Assembly: GCF_000685965.1 (NCBI RefSeq)
Contig: NZ_JMLE01000033.1
Location: forward strand, 1-46,489
DNA from: Arthrobacter sp. UNC362MFTsu5.1
GTDB lineage: Bacteria > Actinomycetota > Actinomycetes > Actinomycetales > Micrococcaceae
Direction of reading: 5' to 3'
DNA: 46,489 nt
How positions within the stretch are numbered: position 1 is the first letter of the stretch; the number at the start of each line of letters is the position of its first letter. The translations under genes and the position numbers were made by a program. This document shows positions 15,871 to 23,402 of this stretch, in pieces. The notes under the pieces were generated by a model. It was not told the origin of the DNA. It worked only from the letters and a program-made list of their open reading frames with translations, and made no database searches.

Positions 15871-15889
15871 CTTCTACGCGTTGTAGAAG
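15871..15889. promoter_or_regulatory. 19-bp dyad upstream of hemQ, candidate operator
   Basis: CTTCTAC-GCGTT-GTAGAAG: perfect 7-bp arms around a 5-bp centre, ending 45 bp before the hemQ ATG. The AT-rich arms stand out in GC-rich surroundings. The CTAC/GTAG halves are loosely like BlaI/CopY-type sites, but I cannot assign a regulator. Confidence 0.5.
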
Positions 15890-15934
15890 AGTTCGGTTTC
15901 GACTTAGGCGGCACCGGAGGGCAGACTGGTAACT

Positions 15935-16660
15935 ATGAGCCACACTTCTGCCGAATCTGTCAGTAAAACCGAATCAGTAGCCGGAAAATCAGCAGCCGAA
16001 GAAACAGAGCAGTTCTTCACCCTCTGGACGGTTTTCAAGCGCTCCTCGGACGTCCAGCGCAGCGCCGACGCTGCCGTCGAATTCGAAGCCCTGCTGGGCC
16101 GCCTTGCGGACGCGGGGGTTGTCCACCGCGGCAGCTACGACGTTTCGGGCATGCGTGCAGATGCGGACATCATGGTGTGGCTCCACGGCCCCAAGCCCGA
16201 GGCGCTGCAGCAGGCCGTCCGCGACATCCGCCGCAGCAGCCTTTTCGCAGGCACTGAGATCGTCTGGTCGGCCATGGGCGTGCACCGCGAGGCCGAATTC
16301 GCCAAGAACCACACCCCCGCGTTCTCCCGCGGCGTGGAACCCGCCGAGTGGCTCTGCGTGTACCCGTTCGTCCGCTCCTACGAGTGGTACCTCCTGCCGG
16401 AGGCCGAGCGCGGCGCCATGCTGCGCGACCACGGACTGCTGGGCCGCGACTTCCCGCAGGTCATCTCCAACACCGTTTCGTCGTTCGCCCTGGGCGACTG
16501 GGAATGGATCCTCGGCCTCGAGGCCCCCGAACTGGTGGACCTCGTGGACCTGATGCGCCACCTGCGTGCCACCGAGGCCCGGCACCACGTCCGTGAAGAA
16601 ATCCCGTTCTACACCGGCCGCCGGGTCACCGCCGGGGAAATCGCCGAGGTCCTCGCATGA
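15935..16660 (+). CDS. hemQ: Coproheme decarboxylase HemQ (ChdC)
   Basis: Last step of the coproporphyrin-dependent route: oxidatively decarboxylates two propionates of iron-coproporphyrin III to vinyls, giving haem b, using hydrogen peroxide. It belongs to the chlorite-dismutase fold; 241 residues. By spacing it matches Corynebacterium diphtheriae ChdC (distal H118, redox Tyr135, proximal H158): here H126 (KNHTPAF), Y143 (VYPFVRSYEWYLLP) and H166 (LRDHGLLG), all at the same intervals. The first 25 residues are a Ser/Glu-rich tail. GGAGGG lies 12 nt before ATG 15935. The stop overlaps the hemH start (ATGA). A 19-bp dyad upstream may control it. Confidence 0.95.
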   Translation: MSHTSAESVSKTESVAGKSAAEETEQFFTLWTVFKRSSDVQRSADAAVEFEALLGRLADAGVVHRGSYDVSGMRADADIMVWLHGPKPEALQQAVRDIRRSSLFAGTEIVWSAMGVHREAEFAKNHTPAFSRGVEPAEWLCVYPFVRSYEWYLLPEAERGAMLRDHGLLGRDFPQVISNTVSSFALGDWEWILGLEAPELVDLVDLMRHLRATEARHHVREEIPFYTGRRVTAGEIAEVLA

Positions 16661-17928
16661 GCCCGCTCGAAGCGCAGGGCCCGCCCGCCGCCGTTAACCC
16701 GGTCACCGAAGCCGGCCGGATGGCGCCAAAAGAGTACGACGCCGTCCTCCTCGCCTCCTTCGGCGGCCCCGAAGGCCAGGACGACGTCATCCCGTTCCTG
16801 CGCAACGTCACCCGCGGCCGCGGGATCCCGGACGAACGGCTCGAAGAGGTCTCGCACCACTACCGCGCCAACGGCGGCATCAGCCCGATCAACCAGCAGA
16901 ACCGGGCGCTCAAGGCCGGTATCGAAGCCGAACTTTCCGCCCGCGGCATCGACCTCCCCGTCTTCTGGGGAAACCGGAACTGGGATCCTTACATCCCGCA
17001 GACCCTGCAGGACGTGTACGACGCCGGCCACCGCAAGGTCCTGATGGTCACCACGAGTGCCTACTCGTGCTACTCCAGCTGCCGCCAGTACCGCGAAGAC
17101 ATCGGCCTCGCACTGACCTCGACCGGCCTGGACGGAAAGCTGGAAGTGGACAAGGTCCGCCAGTACTTCGACCACCCGGGCTTCGTGGAACCGTTCATCG
17201 AAGGCACAGCCGCCGGCCTGGCCGACGTCCGCGCCCAGCTGGCCGCCGCCGGCACCCCGGACGCACCCGTCCACATCCTCTTCGCCACCCACTCCATTCC
17301 CACGCGGGACGCCGAAGCCGCCGGACGTTCGAAGGACGAGCCGCGCCAGTTCGCCGAAGGCTCGGCCTATGTGGCCCAGCACCTGGCATCCGGCGCCGAG
17401 GTCATCCGCCGGGTCGAGGAGGAAACCGGTGACACGGCCCCGTGGTCGCTCGTTTACCAGTCCCGCTCCGGAGCCCCGCACGTTCCGTGGCTCGAGCCGG
17501 ACATCAACGACGCCATCGAGGAACTCGCCGGCCAGGGCGTTAAGGGAATCGTGATCGTTCCCCTGGGCTTCGTCAGCGACCACATGGAGGTTGTCTGGGA
17601 CCTGGACACCGAAGCGCTGGAGACCTGCCGGAACCACGGCCTCGCCGCAACCCGGGTGCCCACTCCCGGCACCCACCGCAAGTTCGTGGGCGGCATCGTG
17701 GACCTGATCTGTGAGCGCACTGCCGCGAACAACATTGCCGACCGGCCCCACCTGACCGACCTCGGCCCCTGGTACGACGTCTGCCGCCCCGGCTGCTGCG
17801 CCAATTTCCGGGGCGAGAAGCCCACCATCGCGGGAGCGGACACCACCGTCGGTACGGGCCACGACCCCTACCCCCCGGACCCTGCTGCCGCGCCGGCTGC
17901 CCGGGCGGCGGGACAGGAATCGCCGTGA
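16657..17928 (+). CDS. hemH: Coproporphyrin ferrochelatase HemH (CpfC)
   Basis: Inserts Fe(II) into coproporphyrin III. The 423-residue protein carries the catalytic His212 in FATHSIP and Glu311 in SDHMEVVWDLD. Candidate [2Fe-2S] ligands of the actinobacterial type are present: C376, C380 and C381 in DVCRPGCCANF, plus C138 or C142 in YSCYSSCRQY. The C-terminal tail is Pro/Ala-rich. ATG 16657 overlaps the hemQ stop; a second in-frame ATG at 16720 (MAPKEYDAVLL) fits typical N termini, but its upstream sequence has no ribosome binding site. The 3' end overlaps hemC (GTGA). Confidence 0.95.
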   Translation: MSPLEAQGPPAAVNPVTEAGRMAPKEYDAVLLASFGGPEGQDDVIPFLRNVTRGRGIPDERLEEVSHHYRANGGISPINQQNRALKAGIEAELSARGIDLPVFWGNRNWDPYIPQTLQDVYDAGHRKVLMVTTSAYSCYSSCRQYREDIGLALTSTGLDGKLEVDKVRQYFDHPGFVEPFIEGTAAGLADVRAQLAAAGTPDAPVHILFATHSIPTRDAEAAGRSKDEPRQFAEGSAYVAQHLASGAEVIRRVEEETGDTAPWSLVYQSRSGAPHVPWLEPDINDAIEELAGQGVKGIVIVPLGFVSDHMEVVWDLDTEALETCRNHGLAATRVPTPGTHRKFVGGIVDLICERTAANNIADRPHLTDLGPWYDVCRPGCCANFRGEKPTIAGADTTVGTGHDPYPPDPAAAPAARAAGQESP

Positions 17929-18923
17929 CAGTGCGTATCGGGACGCGCGCCAGCAAGCTGGCGCTCACCCAGACCCAACAGACCGCGGACCAGCTTGCCG
18001 CCATCGGCGGTTTCCCGGTGGAACTCGTGCACATCAGGACCGACGGAGACGTCCTGACCGGCTCGCTCTCGCAGATGGGCGGCACGGGTGTGTTCGTTGC
18101 GGCCTTGCGCGATGCGCTGCTGCGGGACCAGTGCGACGTTGCCGTGCACTCGCTCAAGGACCTGCCCACCGGAGCCGCTCCGGGGCTGACCCTCGCTGCG
18201 ACGCCAAAGCGCGTGGACGTCCGCGACGTGCTCTGTGCCCGCGACGGTTTCAAGCTGGCCGACCTGCCGCAGGGCGCCCGGGTGGGTACCGGATCCCCGC
18301 GCCGGGCGGCGCAGCTCCGCGCAGCCCGTCCCGACCTGGACGTCGTGGACATCCGCGGCAACGTGGACACCCGCCTGGGCCGTGTCCCCGGCCTGCCGGG
18401 CAACCTTACCGACGCCGTGGTGGACGGAAAATCCTGCGACCTCGACGCCGTCGTGCTGGCGGCTGCCGGCCTTGAGCGCATCGGCCGGCTGGACACCATC
18501 AGCGAATACCTCGAAACGGACGTGATGCTTCCGGCCGCCGGCCAGGGCTCACTGGCCATCGAGTGCCGCACCGCGGATGCGCCGCGGAAACCCGGGTCCA
18601 CCGAGGGCTCCCAGGGGCCGCTGGCGCAGGCGCTGGCAGCGCTCGATGACACGGACACCAGGCTGGCGGTTACGGCTGAGCGGGCACTCCTGGCCCGGCT
18701 GGAGGCGGGTTGCGCGGCCCCGGTGGGCGCCTACGCGTTCCGCAAGGGAAGCATGCTGTACCTGGAGGCCGCGGTCTGCGCGGTCGACGGGAAAGCCTCC
18801 GTCCGCGACAAGCGGGCAACAGACGGGCTCACCGAGGTGGGCGCCACGCTTCTGGGCATTGAACTTGCCGAGGTGCTATTGGCGGCCGGCGCAGCCGATA
18901 TCGCGGACCTTGCCGCTTCCTGA
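17925..18923 (+). CDS. hemC: Porphobilinogen deaminase (hydroxymethylbilane synthase) HemC
   Basis: Condenses four porphobilinogens into hydroxymethylbilane on a covalent dipyrromethane cofactor. It shows HSLKDLP, GTGSPRRAAQLRA, IRGNVDTRL and the cofactor attachment site with Cys263 in EAGCAAPVGAYA. At 332 residues it is slightly longer than usual, with an insertion after ECRTADAPRKPGSTEG. GTG 17925 overlaps the hemH stop by 4 nt, so translation is probably coupled. The stop is followed by a 32-nt gap with a local duplication before hemD. Confidence 0.95.
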   Translation: MTVRIGTRASKLALTQTQQTADQLAAIGGFPVELVHIRTDGDVLTGSLSQMGGTGVFVAALRDALLRDQCDVAVHSLKDLPTGAAPGLTLAATPKRVDVRDVLCARDGFKLADLPQGARVGTGSPRRAAQLRAARPDLDVVDIRGNVDTRLGRVPGLPGNLTDAVVDGKSCDLDAVVLAAAGLERIGRLDTISEYLETDVMLPAAGQGSLAIECRTADAPRKPGSTEGSQGPLAQALAALDDTDTRLAVTAERALLARLEAGCAAPVGAYAFRKGSMLYLEAAVCAVDGKASVRDKRATDGLTEVGATLLGIELAEVLLAAGAADIADLAAS

Positions 18924-18927
18924 ACCG

Positions 18928-18933
18928 GCGGAG
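18928..18933 (+). promoter_or_regulatory. Ribosome binding site used by the duplicated ATG before hemD
   Basis: GCGGAG lies 8 nt before ATG 18942, an ideal distance, but 22 nt before the hemD ATG at 18956. The 14-bp duplication therefore separated hemD from its apparent Shine-Dalgarno sequence. Confidence 0.5.
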
Positions 18934-18940
18934 CCCGCCA

Positions 18941-18968
18941 CATGATGGGACGGCCATGATGGGACGGC
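18941..18968 (+). repeat. Exact 14-bp tandem duplication at the hemD start
   Basis: CATGATGGGACGGC occurs twice with no gap (18941-18954 and 18955-18968). Each copy carries an ATG. The first ATG (18942) opens a six-codon frame, ATG ATG GGA CGG CCA TGA, whose stop overlaps the hemD ATG at 18956. This could act as a coupling leader. Confidence 0.95.
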
Positions 18969-19885
18969 GCAGCGCCCGCCGCGCTGAGGGCGAGCCGGGG
19001 CCGCGGGTGCTGGAGGGTGCCCGGGTCCTGGTCACCCGCAGCCCCGACCGGGCAGCGGCGCTCCTCGCGGCCCTGCGGGAAACCGGTGCCGAACCGTTGC
19101 TGTTGCCGCTGATCGATTTCGAACGGGCCAGGGACCTGCATTCCCTGGAAGTCGCCTTCGATGCCTTGGGCGCGGGTGCCTACAGCTGGCTGGTGATCAG
19201 CAGTGTCACCACCGTGCAGGCGCTCGAGGAACTCGCCCGGGAACGGGGCAGTACGCTGAGCCAGTGGCTGCCCGGCTCCGTCCAGGTGGCCACCATCGGG
19301 CCTGCCACACGGCGCGAACTCGAGTCCCGCGGGGTCGCCGTGGACCTTGCCCCCGCCCGGCTTCAGTCCGGCGTCGGGCTCCTCGACATCTGGCCGCAGG
19401 GCCCGGGCAGCGTCTTCCTTCCGCAGGCGGACATTGCGGACGGCAGGCTCGCCGACGGGTTGGAAGCACTTGGTGCCAGCGTCCAGGCCGTGACTGCCTA
19501 CCACACGGTGGATTATCCGGCGGATCCGGCCCGCAGCTTCACGCCGGAGGAGCCCGCCGCCGTGACGCAGCCCGGAGCTGAAGTGCTGACTCCCGCCGAA
19601 GCGAAAGCCGAGCTTGCCGCCGGGCGGCTGCACGCCGTCGTCGCCGCTTCGCCCAGCGCTGCCCGCCGCATCCATGCCGGACTGTCGCCGCTGGGGGACT
19701 GCCGGTTCGTGGCGATCGGGCGTTCGACGGCGGCTGAGGCCGCATCGCTGGGGCTGCCGGTGGCCGCCGTCGCCGAGGAACCAACAGCGTCCGGCCTGGT
19801 GTCCGCCGTCGTCCAGGCACTGGCACCAGGACATTCCACACCACCACCGCCCGCCCCTGAGACCCACGTGAAGGACAGAACATGA
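18956..19885 (+). CDS. hemD: Uroporphyrinogen-III synthase HemD
   Basis: Cyclises hydroxymethylbilane with inversion of ring D to give uroporphyrinogen III. The family is poorly conserved; recognisable features are GARVLVTRSPDRAAALLAALRETGAEPLLLPLIDF at the N terminus, the SWLVISSVTTVQAL segment, a two-domain layout, and the C-terminal VAIGRSTAAEAASLGL. Its place between hemC and hemB confirms the call. It has a 20-residue basic N-terminal tail and a Pro-rich C terminus. The start lies inside a 14-bp tandem duplication, so ATG 18956 or 18959 may be used. The stop overlaps hemB (ATGA). Confidence 0.9.
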   Translation: MMGRRSARRAEGEPGPRVLEGARVLVTRSPDRAAALLAALRETGAEPLLLPLIDFERARDLHSLEVAFDALGAGAYSWLVISSVTTVQALEELARERGSTLSQWLPGSVQVATIGPATRRELESRGVAVDLAPARLQSGVGLLDIWPQGPGSVFLPQADIADGRLADGLEALGASVQAVTAYHTVDYPADPARSFTPEEPAAVTQPGAEVLTPAEAKAELAAGRLHAVVAASPSAARRIHAGLSPLGDCRFVAIGRSTAAEAASLGLPVAAVAEEPTASGLVSAVVQALAPGHSTPPPPAPETHVKDRT

Positions 19886-20865
19886 GCTTCCCGACCCATC
19901 GCCCCCGCCGGCTCCGCACCACCCCGGCCATGCGCCGGATGACGGCCGAACACCGGCTGGCGGCGCCCGAGCTGATCCTTCCCGCGTTCATCCGGGAGGG
20001 GCTCACGGAACCCAACCCGATAGCGTCCATGCCCGGCGTGGTGCAGCACACCACCGATTCCCTGAAGAGGGCTGCCGCCGAGGCCGTGGAGCTGGGCGTC
20101 GGCGGCATCATGCTCTTCGGCATTCCGGCCGAACGCGATGCGCGCGGCACCGCATCCCTGGACCCCGACGGCGTGCTCAACAAGGCGATCCGGGACGTCC
20201 GCGCGGAGGTGGGCGATGACCTGGTGGTCATGAGCGACGTCTGCCTGGACGAATTCACCGACCACGGCCACTGCGGCGTCCTCGACGCCGACGGGTACGT
20301 GGACAACGACGCAACGCTGGAAATCTACGCGGCGATGGCCGTGGCGCAGGCCGACGCCGGAGCGCACATGCTGGGCCCGTCGGGAATGATGGACGGGCAG
20401 ATCGGCGTCATCCGGCAGGCACTGGAGGACGCCGGACACACGAACACGGCTGTGGTGGCATACGCCGCAAAATACGCCTCTGCGTTCTACGGCCCCTTCC
20501 GGGAAGCTGTGGATTCGCAGCTCAAGGGGGACCGGCGCACGTACCAGATGGATGCCGCCAACCGCCGCGAAGCCATCCTTGAAGTGGAGCTGGACCTCGC
20601 CGAAGGCGCCGACCTGGTGATGGTCAAGCCCGCCATGAGCTACCTCGACATCCTCGCCGACGTGGCCGCCATGAGCACCGTGCCCGTGGCCGCGTACCAG
20701 ATCTCGGGGGAGTACTCCATGATCGAGGCTGCCGCCGCCAACGGCTGGATCGACCGCCGCGCTGCCATCACCGAATCGGTCCTCGGCATCAAGCGGGCCG
20801 GCGCCAACATGGTCCTGACCTACTGGGCGTCCGAGCTGGCCGGCTGGCTGAAGGAGTCGAAATGA
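19882..20865 (+). CDS. hemB: 5-Aminolevulinate dehydratase (porphobilinogen synthase) HemB
   Basis: Condenses two 5-aminolevulinates into porphobilinogen. The 327-residue TIM barrel has both Schiff-base lysines, K197 (YAAKYASAFYGP) and K249 (MVKPAMSYLD). The metal site is C121-L-D123 ... C131 (DVCLDEFTDHGHCG): the positions correspond to E. coli C120, C122 and C130, but the middle Cys is Asp. This mixed type could alter zinc dependence. It overlaps hemD at its start and the LLM gene at its stop by 4 nt each. Confidence 0.96.
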   Translation: MSFPTHRPRRLRTTPAMRRMTAEHRLAAPELILPAFIREGLTEPNPIASMPGVVQHTTDSLKRAAAEAVELGVGGIMLFGIPAERDARGTASLDPDGVLNKAIRDVRAEVGDDLVVMSDVCLDEFTDHGHCGVLDADGYVDNDATLEIYAAMAVAQADAGAHMLGPSGMMDGQIGVIRQALEDAGHTNTAVVAYAAKYASAFYGPFREAVDSQLKGDRRTYQMDAANRREAILEVELDLAEGADLVMVKPAMSYLDILADVAAMSTVPVAAYQISGEYSMIEAAAANGWIDRRAAITESVLGIKRAGANMVLTYWASELAGWLKESK

Positions 20866-21941
20866 GCGACAGCCCCACGGCCCCCGTCGGCCCGGGGAAG
20901 GTCCTGCTCGGGCTGAACACGTTCGGCGACGTCGGGTCCTACCCCGACGGGCACCCGGTGCCGCACGCGCAAGTGCTGCGCCAGCTGCTGGAACAGGCGG
21001 AGCTGGCGGACGACGTCGGACTCCACGCCTTTGGCGTGGGGGAGCACCACCGCCGGGACTACGCCGTCTCCGCCCCCGAGGTCTTCCTCGCCGCCGCCGC
21101 GGCGCGCACCAAGCACATCCGGCTGGGATCCGCGGTGACCGTGCTGAGTTCGGATGACCCCATCCGCGTCTTCCAGCGTTTCTCCACGGTGGATGCCATC
21201 TCCAACGGCCGCGCCGAAGTCATGCTGGGCCGCGGGTCCTTCATCGAATCGTTTCCGCTGTTCGGCCTGGACCTCGCCGACTACGACGTGCTGTTCGAAG
21301 AAAAGCTGGAACTCTTTGACAAGGTCCGTGCGCAGAAGCCCGTTCACTGGGAAGGGCGCACCCGTCCGGCCATCAACGGGCTGAGCGTCTATCCGCCGCT
21401 GGAACACCACCTGCTGCCCGCCTGGATCGGCGTGGGCGGAACCCCGGAGTCCGTGCTGCGCTGCGCGGAATACGGCTACCCCATCATTTTCGCGATCATC
21501 GGCGGCGAACCGCGTTCTTTCGCCCCGCTGGTCAACCTGTACCGCGAGGCCATGGCCAAGTACGGGCATCCGATGCAGCAGGTGGCCACGCACTCGCCCG
21601 GGCATGTAGCCGAAACGGACGAGGAAGCCCGCGAGGAGTTCTTCCCGCACTGGCTCGAGCTGCGGAACAGGATCGGAGCCGAACGCGGCTGGGGACCGGG
21701 AAGCCGGCGGGAATTCGACGCCATGTGCACCCCCGAAGGCGCGCTCTACGTGGGATCGCCGGAAACGGTGGCGCGGAAGATCGCCCTGCTCAAGCAGAAC
21801 CTGGGGGTGGACCGTTTCGACCTCAAGTACAGCAGCGGCTCCCTGCCGCACAAGGCCATGATGCGGTCCATCGAGCTGCTGGGCACCGAGGTGGCGCCCC
21901 GTGTGGCCACGCTCCTGTCCGGGCATGCACCCGCCAACTGA
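20862..21941 (+). CDS. LLM-class flavin-dependent oxidoreductase in the haem operon
   Basis: A 359-residue luciferase-like monooxygenase/F420-type TIM barrel. Family features are the N-terminal LLGLNTFGDVG strand, ELADDVGLHAFGVGEHH with the typical E-H-H cluster, RTKHIRLGSAVTVLSSDDPIRVFQ, and GRAEVMLGRGS before a flavin-phosphate region. FMN is the likelier flavin, but F420 cannot be excluded. The substrate is unknown. The ATG overlaps the hemB stop (ATGA) and hemL begins 13 nt after its end, so it is firmly inside the haem operon, although no haem step is known to need it. Confidence 0.88.
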   Translation: MSDSPTAPVGPGKVLLGLNTFGDVGSYPDGHPVPHAQVLRQLLEQAELADDVGLHAFGVGEHHRRDYAVSAPEVFLAAAAARTKHIRLGSAVTVLSSDDPIRVFQRFSTVDAISNGRAEVMLGRGSFIESFPLFGLDLADYDVLFEEKLELFDKVRAQKPVHWEGRTRPAINGLSVYPPLEHHLLPAWIGVGGTPESVLRCAEYGYPIIFAIIGGEPRSFAPLVNLYREAMAKYGHPMQQVATHSPGHVAETDEEAREEFFPHWLELRNRIGAERGWGPGSRREFDAMCTPEGALYVGSPETVARKIALLKQNLGVDRFDLKYSSGSLPHKAMMRSIELLGTEVAPRVATLLSGHAPAN

Positions 21942-21954
21942 AAGAATAGGAACC

Positions 21955-23298
21955 ATGACTTCCAGCTCTCCTCGCAATGAGGAACTCTTCGACCGTGCAC
22001 GCCAGCTCATGCCGGGCGGCGTCAACTCTCCCGTCCGGGCCTTCGGTTCCGTGGGCGGTACTCCGCGGTTCATGGTGTCGGCCAAGGGCCCGTACCTGAC
22101 GGATGCCGACGGCGCCGAGTACGTGGACCTGGTGTGCTCCTGGGGTCCCGCGCTGCTGGGCCACGCCCACCCCGCCGTGCTCGAAGCAGTCCACGCCGCC
22201 GTGGACCGCGGACTCTCGTTCGGTGCCTCCACCCCGGACGAAGCCAACCTTGCCGCGATCGTAAAAGAACGCGTCCCTGCCGCCGAACGCGTCCGGATGG
22301 TTTCCACCGGCACCGAAGCCACCATGACGGCCGTCCGCCTGGCCCGCGGCTTCACCGGCCGCGACCTGATCATCAAGTTTGCCGGCTGCTACCACGGCCA
22401 CCTCGACGGACTCCTCGCCGCGGCCGGATCCGGCGTGGCCACCCTGGCTCTGCCCGGATCCGCCGGGGTCACGGCCGCCACCGCCGCCGAAACCCTGGTG
22501 CTGCCGTACAACGACCTCGCCGCCGTCGAGGCCGCGTTTGCCGCGCACGGCAGCAACATCGCCGCCGTCATCACGGAGGCGGCTCCGGCCAACATGGGAG
22601 TGGTCACGCCCGGCGACGGGTTCAACGCCGGACTTTCGCGGATCACCCGTGAACACGGCGCCCTGCTCATCGTGGACGAAGTCCTGACAGGCTTCCGCAC
22701 TGGGTACTCGGGCTACTGGGGCCTCACCGGCGGCGCGGCAGATGCAGCAGAGCCGTGGAGCCCGGACCTGCTCACCTTCGGCAAGGTCATCGGCGGCGGC
22801 ATGCCCACGGCGGCCCTCGGCGGCCGGGCGGACATCATGGACTACCTGGCGCCGCTCGGGCCCGTGTACCAGGCGGGAACGCTGTCCGGAAACCCGGTGG
22901 CCATGGCCGCCGGTGTCGCCACCCTGACGCACGCCACCCCCGAGGTCTACTCGTTTATCGATGCACGCTCGCTGGAGCTTTCCGGGGCACTGTCCTCGGC
23001 ACTGGATGCCGCCGGGGTGGACCACTCCATCCAGCGGGCCGGAAACCTCTTCTCGGTGGCCTTCGGCACCTCGGCGCGGGGCGTGCACAACTATGACGAC
23101 GCCCAGGGCCAGGAAGTGTTCCGCTACGCGCCCTTCTTCCACTCGATGCTGGACTCCGGCATTTACCTGCCGCCGTCGGTCTTCGAAGCGTGGTTCCTTT
23201 CCGCGGCCCACGACGACGCCGCCATGAACCGGATCTTCGAGGCGCTCCCCGCCGCAGCGCGGGCTGCGGCGGCTGCAGAGGTGCCTGCCGGGCTGTAA
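21955..23298 (+). CDS. hemL: Glutamate-1-semialdehyde 2,1-aminomutase HemL
   Basis: PLP enzyme that isomerises glutamate-1-semialdehyde to 5-aminolevulinate, the step after HemA. The 447-residue protein begins NEELFDRARQLMPGGVNSPVRAF, typical of the family. It has VSTGTEATMTAVRLAR for the phosphate pocket, DEVLTGFR with the PLP-ring Asp, and the Schiff-base Lys277 in FGKVIGGGMP. The start is ATG 21955, with AGGA nearby; the frame is open upstream into the LLM gene, but that extension does not match the family. It is the last gene of the operon, followed by a large hairpin. Confidence 0.96.
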   Translation: MTSSSPRNEELFDRARQLMPGGVNSPVRAFGSVGGTPRFMVSAKGPYLTDADGAEYVDLVCSWGPALLGHAHPAVLEAVHAAVDRGLSFGASTPDEANLAAIVKERVPAAERVRMVSTGTEATMTAVRLARGFTGRDLIIKFAGCYHGHLDGLLAAAGSGVATLALPGSAGVTAATAAETLVLPYNDLAAVEAAFAAHGSNIAAVITEAAPANMGVVTPGDGFNAGLSRITREHGALLIVDEVLTGFRTGYSGYWGLTGGAADAAEPWSPDLLTFGKVIGGGMPTAALGGRADIMDYLAPLGPVYQAGTLSGNPVAMAAGVATLTHATPEVYSFIDARSLELSGALSSALDAAGVDHSIQRAGNLFSVAFGTSARGVHNYDDAQGQEVFRYAPFFHSMLDSGIYLPPSVFEAWFLSAAHDDAAMNRIFEALPAAARAAAAAEVPAGL

Positions 23299-23310
23299 CG
23301 GCCCACAACA

Positions 23311-23377
23311 GAAATCCCCGCCTCCCGGACGAATCCCCGCTAAAAGCGAGGGGAAACGTCCGGGAGGCGGGGATTTC
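23311..23377. terminator. Large hairpin between convergent hemL and metQ, bidirectional terminator
   Basis: Perfect 21-bp arms at 23311-23331 and 23357-23377 (outer part GAAATCCCCGCCTCCC...), separated by 25 nt that fold into an inner stem (CCCCGCT-AAA-AGCG-A-GGGG). The arms end in AAAT/ATTTC, giving short A/T runs on both strands. It lies between the two convergent stop codons and would end both transcripts. Confidence 0.85.
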
Positions 23378-23402
23378 TTGCTAATGCTGTGGCGCGGAAG
23401 CC

